DNA of 39,323 nt from Bryobacteraceae bacterium (lineage in GTDB: Bacteria; Acidobacteriota; Terriglobia; Bryobacterales; Bryobacteraceae). Each line of letters starts with the position of its first letter. Position 1 is the stretch's first letter. The notes under the pieces were generated by a model that searched no databases, was not told the origin of the DNA, and worked only from the letters and a program-made list of their open reading frames with translations. The DNA lies in contig JASHQT010000568.1 in NCBI GenBank assembly GCA_030039005.1, forward strand, positions 1-39,323, written 5' to 3'. The translations under genes and the position numbers were made by a program. This document shows positions 32,590-39,323 of this stretch, piece after piece.

Positions 32590-33381
32590 CTACGGCTGGA
32601 TCGGCTTGGGCGCGGGCGGAGGCGGTGGCAGCGGCGCGGGGTTCACGTATCCGCGTTCGCCGTTGGGACGGATGGGCCCGGGTCCGAAACCCAGGTGCTC
32701 GCGATCGACGGCGTTTTCCGCGCACGAATATTCGCCCAGCTTTTCTCCCGGCGCGCCCGCTTCCCAGCTTCTCGAATACGTGAACGGCTTGGTGTAGAAC
32801 TTGGGATCTTCGATCGTGGTATCGACGTGGATGTGTTTCGCATCGGGCCGCGTCCAGCGTTCGATCACATGCAGCGCGTCGCTGTGCGGGTCGGCGTTTT
32901 CATCCGCCCATACCTGGGTGTCTTTGAAGCCGGTGGAATCGATCACGAACGCGTCGCCATCCCAGTGGCCCACTTCGTCGCCGAAGAAGGAGGGGTCGGG
33001 ATCTTCCTGGTGCTTGCGATTGTCGGTCGGAATCAGGCGGTAATAACTGTAGAAATACAGGAACGCGACGTACTGCGGCGTCTGCATCACCATAAACGGC
33101 AGGCCACTGGCGTTGTGGCGCGGAATTCCGCCCAGGATGCAGAGCGCCTCGGGATCGACGGTGGCGGTGGTGTTGTGCTTCCATGCCGCTTCGCCCGCGG
33201 GCGTGAAGGGCAGCTTGTGGTCCGGCTGATCCTTGCCGATGTTGCCCACCGGATGGGTGTCCTTGGTGCCCTTCCAGTAGCCGTTGAGGTCCGGATGCCC
33301 ATCAGGAGTTCTCGGGACCTGCGCGCAAACCGGAAGTGCCAGGAGCACCGATAGCCAACCGCCAACAGCCAGGATTCTCAT
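32590..33381 (-). CDS. Secreted 'PDLNGYW' family protein of unknown function
   Basis: A 263-aa protein with a signal peptide (about 1-20, ending PVCAQ) and the motif TPDGHPDLNGYWKGT that marks a large secreted family in acidobacteria. Later conserved-looking segments are GLPFMVMQTPQYVAFLY, GHWDGDAFVIDSTGFKD and VIERWTRPDAKHIHVDTTIE. The last 25 residues are Pro-rich. I know no function. Members often lie beside DUF6152 genes, as here: the DUF6152 gene starts 32 bases away in the opposite direction. The short divergent gap contains TATACT on the minus strand but no clear -35. Confidence 0.8.
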   Translation of the reverse strand: MRILAVGGWLSVLLALPVCAQVPRTPDGHPDLNGYWKGTKDTHPVGNIGKDQPDHKLPFTPAGEAAWKHNTTATVDPEALCILGGIPRHNASGLPFMVMQTPQYVAFLYFYSYYRLIPTDNRKHQEDPDPSFFGDEVGHWDGDAFVIDSTGFKDTQVWADENADPHSDALHVIERWTRPDAKHIHVDTTIEDPKFYTKPFTYSRSWEAGAPGEKLGEYSCAENAVDREHLGFGPGPIRPNGERGYVNPAPLPPPPPAPKPIQP

Positions 33382-33413
33382 CTCGATGCTAGAGTATATC
33401 AGGAGATCCCTTG

Positions 33414-33833
33414 ATGACGACGAAGCTGGCCTGGCTCCTTGGTTTTGCAGCCCTCGCGGCAGCCGCTCTACCGATTTATGCGCATCACTCTTTCGCGGCC
33501 GAATACGACGCGAGCAAAGCGATCCGCATCACGGGCGTGATCAGCAAAGTGGAATGGACCAATCCGCATTCCTACCTCTACGTCGACGTCAAGGACGATC
33601 AGGGCAACACGGCAACCTGGACGTGCGAAGGCGGCGCTCCGAATGCGCTGTCGCGGCGCGGCTTCCGCAAGAACGACATCAAGTTAGGCGACACTGTGAC
33701 CATAGACGGCTATGGCGCCAAGGACGGATCGCATTTGATGGACGCGCGGCGGATCACGCTGAGCGACGGCCGGTCGTTTTATAGCGGCTCGCCCGGCGAC
33801 GGCGGGCCAGGCGATCCGGGCAAGACCGAATAA
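33414..33833 (+). CDS. DUF6152 family secreted protein
   Basis: A 139-aa protein. ATG 33414 is used because AGGAG (33401-33405) lies 8 bases before it; in-frame TTG 33411 is possible. The signal peptide covers about 1-24 (ending PIYA) and is followed by the mark HHSFAAEYDASKAI, then VEWTNPHSYLYVDVKDDQGN, WTCEGGAPNALSRRGF and GDTVTIDGYGAKDGS, an OB-like small beta fold. The tail is Gly/Pro-rich. The last 55 bases overlap the 3' end of the convergent NCS1 gene. The role is unknown; the linked PDLNGYW gene suggests a shared one. Confidence 0.85.
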   Translation: MTTKLAWLLGFAALAAAALPIYAHHSFAAEYDASKAIRITGVISKVEWTNPHSYLYVDVKDDQGNTATWTCEGGAPNALSRRGFRKNDIKLGDTVTIDGYGAKDGSHLMDARRITLSDGRSFYSGSPGDGGPGDPGKTE

Positions 33834-35245
33834 ACGTATTCGCTACCGGGTGTTTTTTCGGTTGCAGCTTTGCGCATGGCGATCCAGTACGTGACCGAGG
33901 CGACTAGGAAACCCACGAACCACGCGTAATCGTACAGCCAGCGCAAGGGCGGCGCGACCAAGCCGATCAGGGCAACCACAACGCCCGCCGCAAGCGCGAC
34001 GATGGCGCGATAGTTCACACCGGTCCCGTAGCGATAAATGCCGCGCGGATTGTACAACTCGCCGATTTCGAGGCGCGTGCGGCGCAGCAGGAAATAATCC
34101 GTGATCATGATGCCGGCCACCGGCCCCAGCAGCGCTGAGTATCCGACCAGCCAGCCTTCGATGTAGCTCTGGAAATCCGTCAGCAGTCTCCAGGGCATCA
34201 TCAACACGCCCACAACGCCCGTGATGAGGCCGCCGGTGCGGAAGGAGATCAGCCGCGGGTTAAGGTTCGAAAAATCGTTGGAAGGCGAAACCACGTTGGC
34301 CGCGACGTTGGTATTTAGGGTCGCGATGAGCAGTGCGACCAAGGCGATGGACGCGATCAGCGGCTCGTGAAAGCGCGCGAGCAACGCCACCGGATCCCAG
34401 ATGGCTTGGCCGAAGAGAATCACCGAGGCGGAAGTCACCGCGACGCCGATGAACGAGTAAACGGTCATGGCAGGTGGTAAGCCGAGCGTCTGGCCGATGA
34501 TCTGCGCCTTCTGCGAGCGCGCGTAACGTGTGAAGTCGGGAATGTTCAGCGCGACCGTCGCCCAGAAGCCGACCATCGCGGTGAGTGATGGAACGAAAAA
34601 GCGCAGGAACTCGCCGGTGGTTTGAAACTTGCTTGGAGCGTGCAGCACGGGATCCAGGCCACCCGCTTTGCGCGAGATCCACCACAGCAGCAGAAGGCCG
34701 ACTCCCAGCATGAACGGCGCTCCGATGCCTTCCAGGAACTTGATCGTTTCGATGCCGCGCCAGATCACGGCCATGGTCAGCAGCCAAAAGCTGAAGAAAC
34801 AGATCCACGGAGTCCAGGCGCTCGACGCCGCGTGCGGCGCGAGCACTTGGAGCATCGTGTAAATCGCCTGCCCGCCGATCCAGGATTGAATGCCGAACCA
34901 TCCGCAAGCCACTAGCGCGCGCAGAATGGCCGGAACGTTGGCGCCGCGCACGCCGAAGGAAGCGCGCACCAGCACGGGGAAGGGAATTCCGTACTTCGCG
35001 CCCGCGTGCGCGTTCAGGATCATCGGGATCAGAACGATGACATTTCCGAGGAGAATTGTTCCGATGGCCTGTTTCCAGCTCATGCCGCCGGCGATCAAGC
35101 CCGACGCCAGCATATAGGTGGGGATGCAGACGCTCATGGCGATCCAGAGTGAGGCGTAATTGTAGATGCCCCATGTGCGGCGCGATGCGGGCACCGGCGC
35201 CAGATCTTCGTTATATAGGCTCGATTCGCGCGCGTCTACGCCCAT
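33779..35245 (-). CDS. NCS1-family nucleobase:cation symporter
   Basis: A 488-aa protein with about 12 membrane helices. Family marks are NEDLAPVPASRRTWGIYNYA at the N-terminus, the first helix IAMSVCIPTYMLASGL, GIQSWIGGQAIYTML, ALNIPDFTRYARSQKAQIIG and ITDYFLLRR. It carries uracil, hydantoin, allantoin or a related base into the cell with Na+ or H+. Its position at the end of a preT-preA-dihydropyrimidinase operon points to pyrimidines, their dihydro forms or hydantoins. ATG 35245 has AAGGAGG four bases upstream and overlaps the dihydropyrimidinase stop by 10 bases. The C-terminus (about 18 codons) overlaps the convergent DUF6152 gene. Confidence 0.9.
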   Translation of the reverse strand: MGVDARESSLYNEDLAPVPASRRTWGIYNYASLWIAMSVCIPTYMLASGLIAGGMSWKQAIGTILLGNVIVLIPMILNAHAGAKYGIPFPVLVRASFGVRGANVPAILRALVACGWFGIQSWIGGQAIYTMLQVLAPHAASSAWTPWICFFSFWLLTMAVIWRGIETIKFLEGIGAPFMLGVGLLLLWWISRKAGGLDPVLHAPSKFQTTGEFLRFFVPSLTAMVGFWATVALNIPDFTRYARSQKAQIIGQTLGLPPAMTVYSFIGVAVTSASVILFGQAIWDPVALLARFHEPLIASIALVALLIATLNTNVAANVVSPSNDFSNLNPRLISFRTGGLITGVVGVLMMPWRLLTDFQSYIEGWLVGYSALLGPVAGIMITDYFLLRRTRLEIGELYNPRGIYRYGTGVNYRAIVALAAGVVVALIGLVAPPLRWLYDYAWFVGFLVASVTYWIAMRKAATEKTPGSEYVYSVLPGSPGPPSPGEPL

Positions 35246-36630
35246 GCGCCTCCTTTCGCCGCGCGACGCAGGTATTGGCCGCGGCCCGCGCGTCCAAGGT
35301 AGCGGCCTTGATCGACGATCAGTTCGCCGCGCGAAAACACCTGCCGCGCGTTGCCAATAACGCGGAAGCCTTCGAACATCGAATAATCCACGCGCATGTG
35401 ATGCGTCTTGGCGCTGATGGTGTGCTCGGCCTTGGGATCCCACACCACGATGTCGGCATCACTCCCCGGCGCGATGGTCCCCTTTTTCGGATACATGCCG
35501 AAAATGCGCGCCGGCGCCGTGGACGTGATCTCGACAAACCGGTTGATCGTAATCTTGCCCGCGTTCACACCGTGATGGTGCAAAAGCTGGAGCCGATTCT
35601 CGATACCCGGGCCGCCGTTGGGGATCTTCGTGAAGTCGTCCTTGCCGAGCGCCTTCTGGTCTTCGAAACAGAACGGGCAATGATCGGTGGAAACCACCTG
35701 CAAATTATCGGTCTTGAGACCATCCCACAATTTCGGCTGATTCTGTTTTTCGCGCAACGGCGGCGTGAAGACGTATTTGGCGCCCTCGAAGCCAGGCATG
35801 TTTTGCATGTCTTCGAGGGAGAGCAACAGGTATTGCGGGCAGGTTTCGGCGAACGCGGGCAGGCCGCGATCGCGCGCCTCGCGGACCTGGTTCAGCGCGT
35901 CTTCGGAAGACAAATGCACGATGTAGATCGGAACGCCCGCGATCTCGGCCATCGCGATCGCACGATGCACCGCTTCGGCTTCGGCCACCGTAGGACGCGT
36001 GAGCGCATGATGGATCGGCGCGGTCTTGCCCGCGGCCAGCGCCTGGCGCACGATCACGTCGATCACGCTGCCATTTTCAGCGTGCATGCAGATGAGCGCG
36101 CCGTTCTTCGACGTCTGTTGCAAGGCGCGAAAAATCGTGGCGTCGTCCACCATCAGGACGCCGGGATAGGCCATGAACAGCTTGAAGCTGGCTACGCCCT
36201 CGCGCACCATGCCGTCCATGTCTTCCAGGCCGGCTTCGGGCAGATCGGTGATGATGATGTGCAGGCCGTAGTCGATGCAGGCCTTCCCTTCGGCCTTCTT
36301 CCACCAGGTGTCGAGCGCGTCACGCATCTTTGTCCCGCGCGCCTGGATCGCGAAATCGACGATGGTGGTTGTCCCGCCGATGGCCGCCGCACGCGTGCCC
36401 GTTTCGAAATCGTCGGCCGACGTAGTCCCGCCGAACGGCATGTCCAGGTGCGTATGAGCGTCGATGCCGCCAGGCAACAACAGCATGCCCGAGGCGTCGA
36501 ACACCTGATGCGCAACCTCGGCAACGATTCCTGGCCGCACGTCACGAATGGTCTCAGCTTCGATCAAGACGTCAGCCGCGAAAGTTTTCTCCGCGGTAAC
36601 GATGGTCCCGTTCTTAATGAGAATTCCCAT
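35236..36630 (-). CDS. hydA: Dihydropyrimidinase (hydantoinase)
   Basis: A 464-aa amidohydrolase that opens the ring of dihydrouracil/dihydrothymine (or hydantoins) to N-carbamoyl-beta-amino acids. The binuclear zinc site is visible: His59 and His61 (DAHTHLD), carboxylated Lys150 (ASFKLFMAY), His183 (MHAEN), His239 (VHLSS) and Asp316 (STDHCPF). Tyr155 after the Lys is the residue that holds the transition state in dihydropyrimidinases. Length is typical. ATG 36630 begins MGILIKNGTIVTAEKTF and overlaps the preA end by 17 bases. It is cytoplasmic. Dihydropyrimidinase is favoured over pure hydantoinase by the adjacent preA and preT genes. Confidence 0.93.
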   Translation of the reverse strand: MGILIKNGTIVTAEKTFAADVLIEAETIRDVRPGIVAEVAHQVFDASGMLLLPGGIDAHTHLDMPFGGTTSADDFETGTRAAAIGGTTTIVDFAIQARGTKMRDALDTWWKKAEGKACIDYGLHIIITDLPEAGLEDMDGMVREGVASFKLFMAYPGVLMVDDATIFRALQQTSKNGALICMHAENGSVIDVIVRQALAAGKTAPIHHALTRPTVAEAEAVHRAIAMAEIAGVPIYIVHLSSEDALNQVREARDRGLPAFAETCPQYLLLSLEDMQNMPGFEGAKYVFTPPLREKQNQPKLWDGLKTDNLQVVSTDHCPFCFEDQKALGKDDFTKIPNGGPGIENRLQLLHHHGVNAGKITINRFVEITSTAPARIFGMYPKKGTIAPGSDADIVVWDPKAEHTISAKTHHMRVDYSMFEGFRVIGNARQVFSRGELIVDQGRYLGRAGRGQYLRRAAKGGAWA

Positions 36631-37960
36631 GCACCAAATCTTCCCAGGTCTGGCGCGGCAAATGATTGTCAACGCGCTCCATCGTGATGCATCCCTCCAC
36701 CGGACAAACCAGCGCGCAGAGGTTGCAGCCCACGCATTCGTGTTCGTCGACGCGCGGGATGCGGGCGAGCGGGACCTCGTGTTCGACGCCGCGATCGAGC
36801 TTCGGAATCGGCGTCATCGTGATGCGCGCGCGGCTGGCCGCTTCCACCTCGGGCGGGGCCGCACCGTTGCCGTTCAAATGAATGCACTGATGCGCGCCAT
36901 CCCAGCAGGCGATGTAGCAAAGCTCGCAGCCGATGCATTTCTCCGCGTGAATGCGCGCGACGATTTTGAAATTCAAATTCAAATGATTCCAGTCGGTGAC
37001 CTTAGGCGCGCTGCTCCCAAGAAAATCCTCGATGCGTTCGAACCCCTTTTCGCGCATCCAGTTTTGCAGACCATCGATCATGTCTTCCACAATGCGATAG
37101 CCGTAATGCATCACCGCGGTGCACACCTGCACGGTCCCGCAGCCGAGCAGGATGAACTCGGCCGCGTCGCGCCAAGTCCCAATGCCGCCGATCCCCGAGA
37201 TCGGCAAACGGGAAGCGTCGTCGGCTTGGAGCTGGTGCACCATATTCAGCGCGATCGGCTTCACCGCCGGTCCACAATAACCGCCGTGCGACGACAGGCC
37301 GTCCACGTTGGGCCGCGGTTCGAGCGTATCCAGATCGATGCCGGTGATCGAATTAATGGTATTGATGGCCGAAAGCCCGTCGGCGCCCCCGCGTTTGGCG
37401 GCCCGTGCGATCTGCCGGATGTCGGTGATGTTGGGCGTCAACTTCACCAGCACGGGCGTGCGCGCCTTCTCTTTCACCCAGCCGGTGATCATTTCGGTGT
37501 ATTCGGGCACCTGGCCCACGGCGCTGCCCATTCCGCGCTCAGACATGCCGTGCGGGCAGCCGAAATTCAGCTCCAGGCCGTCGGCGCCCGCGTCTTCGGT
37601 GCGCGCGACGATGTCGTGCCAGGCTTCGCGCTTCGATTCCACCATCAGCGACGCGATGACGGCGTGCTTGGGATAACGCTTCTTCACTTCGGCGATTTCG
37701 CGCAGGTTCGTTTCGATGGGCCGGTCCGAAATCAGCTCGATATTATTCAGCCCCATCATGCGCTGGCCGTTCCAATCGATGGTTGAGTAGCGCGACGAAA
37801 CATTGCGGATCGGCTCGCCGATAGTTTTCCAGACCGCGCCGCCCCAACCGGCGTCAAAGGCGCGCATCACCTGCTCGCCGCAATTGGTGGGAGGCGCGGA
37901 CGCAAGCCAGAACGGATTGGGCGACTGTATGCCGGCGAAGTTCACCGCAAGATCAGGCAT
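36614..37960 (-). CDS. preA: Dihydropyrimidine dehydrogenase subunit PreA (PydX type)
   Basis: A 448-aa protein with an FMN TIM barrel (about 1-320) and a C-terminal 2[4Fe-4S] ferredoxin domain: CIGCELCYIAC and CVGCNLCALVCPVEGC. Barrel marks are NPFWLASAPPTNCGE, LNFGCPHGMSERGMGSAVGQ and KLTPNITDIRQIARAAKRGG. With PreT it reduces uracil or thymine using NAD(P)H. The site equivalent to the mammalian active Cys reads Val, as I recall it also does in bacterial PreA/PydX. GGGAGG precedes ATG 37960, which overlaps the preT stop by 8 bases. Confidence 0.92.
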   Translation of the reverse strand: MPDLAVNFAGIQSPNPFWLASAPPTNCGEQVMRAFDAGWGGAVWKTIGEPIRNVSSRYSTIDWNGQRMMGLNNIELISDRPIETNLREIAEVKKRYPKHAVIASLMVESKREAWHDIVARTEDAGADGLELNFGCPHGMSERGMGSAVGQVPEYTEMITGWVKEKARTPVLVKLTPNITDIRQIARAAKRGGADGLSAINTINSITGIDLDTLEPRPNVDGLSSHGGYCGPAVKPIALNMVHQLQADDASRLPISGIGGIGTWRDAAEFILLGCGTVQVCTAVMHYGYRIVEDMIDGLQNWMREKGFERIEDFLGSSAPKVTDWNHLNLNFKIVARIHAEKCIGCELCYIACWDGAHQCIHLNGNGAAPPEVEAASRARITMTPIPKLDRGVEHEVPLARIPRVDEHECVGCNLCALVCPVEGCITMERVDNHLPRQTWEDLVHGNSH

Positions 37961-39299
37961 GCGCGGCCTCCCGGAAAACCTTCGTGATCGCGATGCCCGC
38001 GCGTTTGCCATCCGCCACGGCATCCACCACCTCGCGCCCGCCGTTGACGCAGTCGCCGCCCGCGTAATACTTGGGATGCGAGGTACGGCCGGTCACGCGA
38101 TCGATCTCCACGCGGCCCAGGTGCACCCCTACGCCGCGCGCGCGTTCCAATAACCCGATGAGAGGCGTCTGGCCGATGGCGGGGATCACCATATCGCACA
38201 GCAGATGAAAATTGGAGCCGGGAATCGCAACCGGTAAATCAGCGCCCTCGTCGTTGAGGCGCATACACTCGAGCGATGCGATGCCGCCAGCCGGGTACGT
38301 GTGGATCGCCACCGGCTGGGCCAGCCATTCAAAACTGACGCCCTCGCTCTTGGCGTGCTCGTACTCGAAGCCGAACGCCGGCAGTTCATTTTCCGTTCTG
38401 CGATACACGATGGTCACCCGGGCAGCGCCCAGCCGCCGCGCCGCGTTGGCGGCATCGATCGCTGTGTTGCCCGCGCCCACAACCACCACATGGTTGCCGA
38501 CCTTGAGTCCTCCCGCGGTCTTGTATCGGGCGATGAACTCCAGTGCGTCCACGACGTCGGGATGATTGGCGCCGGGAATGCGCAATTCGTTCATCGCGCC
38601 CAGGCCGATTCCCAGGAAGATCGCGTCGAAGTCGTTTTCGAGCGCGGCCAGGTCGCTTTCACTTTGGACCGATTCGCCGAAACGGAACTCGACGCCCAGC
38701 TCGCGGATGAGCGCGACCTCGCGCAGGCTATCGGGCGCGCGCAGCTTGTACTCGGCTACGCCGTAGGTGTTCAAACCGCCGGGCAACATGCGCCGCTCGA
38801 TCACCGTCACGGAAAATCCTTGCTGAGCGAGTTCCGCCGCGCAGGCAAGCGACGCCGGACCGGCTCCAATGCACGCGACGCGCTGCCTGCTCTTCGCGAC
38901 TGATTTGGCGGGCAGCCGGCCGCCGCGTTCGTAGAAGAAGTCCATCGCGCGCCGTTGCAGGCGTCCGATCTGGATGGGCTGCTTGTTATACCGCAGCAAG
39001 ACGCACGCGCCTTCGCATAGGATGTCCACCGGGCATACGCGCGAACAACTGGAGCCCAGAATGTTCGACTCCAGAATGGTCAGCGCCGAACCCATCATGT
39101 TGCCGGTGGCGATCTTTTGGATGAAACGCGGCACGTCGATGTGCGTCGGGCAGGCGGCCGTGCAGGGCGCATTAAAACAATTGAGACAACGCTGCGCTTC
39201 GACCAGCGCTTCTTGGGGTGTGAAGGCTGGATGCAGGTCCGGGAACCGGCGCGCGATCTCCGGGTGGTCCTGGAAATCGAAGGGAACCGCACCGCCCAT
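37953..39299 (-). CDS. preT: Dihydropyrimidine dehydrogenase subunit PreT (FAD, Fe-S)
   Basis: A 448-aa protein related to the small subunit of glutamate synthase. The N-terminal Fe-S domain carries CLNCFNAPCTAACP and CSRVCPVDILCEGAC. The FAD site is GAGPASLACAAELAQQG and the NAD(P)H site is GAGNTAIDAANAARRLG; YAGGDCVNGG closes the FAD domain. It passes electrons from NAD(P)H through FAD and Fe-S centres to PreA. The start is ATG 39299 with GAGG abutting it. Only 24 bases lie upstream in the window, so the operon may continue beyond the right edge, where a beta-ureidopropionase could be looked for. Confidence 0.92.
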   Translation of the reverse strand: MGGAVPFDFQDHPEIARRFPDLHPAFTPQEALVEAQRCLNCFNAPCTAACPTHIDVPRFIQKIATGNMMGSALTILESNILGSSCSRVCPVDILCEGACVLLRYNKQPIQIGRLQRRAMDFFYERGGRLPAKSVAKSRQRVACIGAGPASLACAAELAQQGFSVTVIERRMLPGGLNTYGVAEYKLRAPDSLREVALIRELGVEFRFGESVQSESDLAALENDFDAIFLGIGLGAMNELRIPGANHPDVVDALEFIARYKTAGGLKVGNHVVVVGAGNTAIDAANAARRLGAARVTIVYRRTENELPAFGFEYEHAKSEGVSFEWLAQPVAIHTYPAGGIASLECMRLNDEGADLPVAIPGSNFHLLCDMVIPAIGQTPLIGLLERARGVGVHLGRVEIDRVTGRTSHPKYYAGGDCVNGGREVVDAVADGKRAGIAITKVFREAAHA

Positions 39300-39323
39300 C
39301 CTCTAGGTCTACCAAACCGGGGG

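Noticed and set aside
36614..37960. Apparent loss of the active-site Cys in PreA (Val in GMGSAVGQ)
   Set aside because: As I recall, E. coli PreA and Pseudomonas PydX also have Val there, so this is normal for bacterial subunits.
1..39323. CRISPR arrays, transposases, integrases, prophage or defence modules
   Set aside because: None is visible on either strand; the only toxin-antitoxin element is the DUF1778/GNAT pair, a known type.

Overview
The window reads as an accessory-rich but ordinary chromosomal stretch from an acidobacterium, most likely of the Solibacter/Bryobacter group. The basis is lineage-typical families: an ADOP-type duplicated permease (TIGR03434-like), two proteins with the Solibacter C-terminal domain (TIGR03437-like), a VWFA-related acidobacterial protein (TIGR03436-like), FecR-domain secreted proteins, DUF6152, and a 'PDLNGYW' secreted family. 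GC content is high, genes are packed tightly on both strands, and several neighbours overlap by 1 to 17 bases. No rRNA, tRNA, CRISPR array, insertion sequence or phage gene was seen.

Layout. 1-7.4 kb: an M28 peptidase cut by the left edge, an unrecognised 143-aa protein, an ADOP permease, an S10 serine carboxypeptidase, a decayed coding fragment related to the 143-aa protein, and a FecR protein with a Gly/Tyr-rich tail. 7.4-12 kb (minus strand): a probable operon of a GT39-like membrane glycosyltransferase, a frameshifted TPR protein and a DPP IV-like S9 peptidase. 12-19.2 kb: a beta-CASP metallo-hydrolase, a DUF5658 membrane protein, a large TIGR03437 secreted protein, then across a repeat-bearing divergent control region a cytochrome c/PQQ quinoprotein coupled to a metallo-beta-lactamase-fold enzyme. 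19.1-21.9 kb (minus): an ECF sigma factor with its zinc-finger anti-sigma factor, preceded by a well-formed ECF-type promoter, followed by a Tat-exported arylmalonate-decarboxylase-like protein and a cupin. 21.9-22.7 kb: a DUF1778/GNAT toxin-antitoxin pair with a palindromic operator inside its promoter and an apparently leaderless antitoxin message.

22.8-28.1 kb (minus): four abutting genes for a TIGR03437 beta-propeller protein, a NarL-type histidine kinase, a GH43-like lipoprotein and BshA (bacillithiol synthesis). 28.2-30.4 kb (plus): a FecR protein, an unknown secreted protein, a Cys-rich zinc-binding-like protein and a small CC-motif protein. 30.4-33.8 kb: secreted TPR, VWFA-like, PDLNGYW and DUF6152 proteins. 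33.8-39.3 kb (minus): a compact pyrimidine (or hydantoin) catabolic operon, preT-preA-dihydropyrimidinase-NCS1 transporter, with every junction overlapping.

The main themes are exported hydrolysis (M28, S10, S9), envelope proteins of unknown role, extracytoplasmic stress control and reduced-pyrimidine use. No complete new defence or mobile system is evident. The most unusual items are the exported AMDase-like protein under the ECF locus, the leaderless toxin-antitoxin promoter, the orphan 143-aa family with its decayed second copy, and the iterated repeats in front of the quinoprotein gene. All family assignments come from reading motifs by eye; no database search was run.
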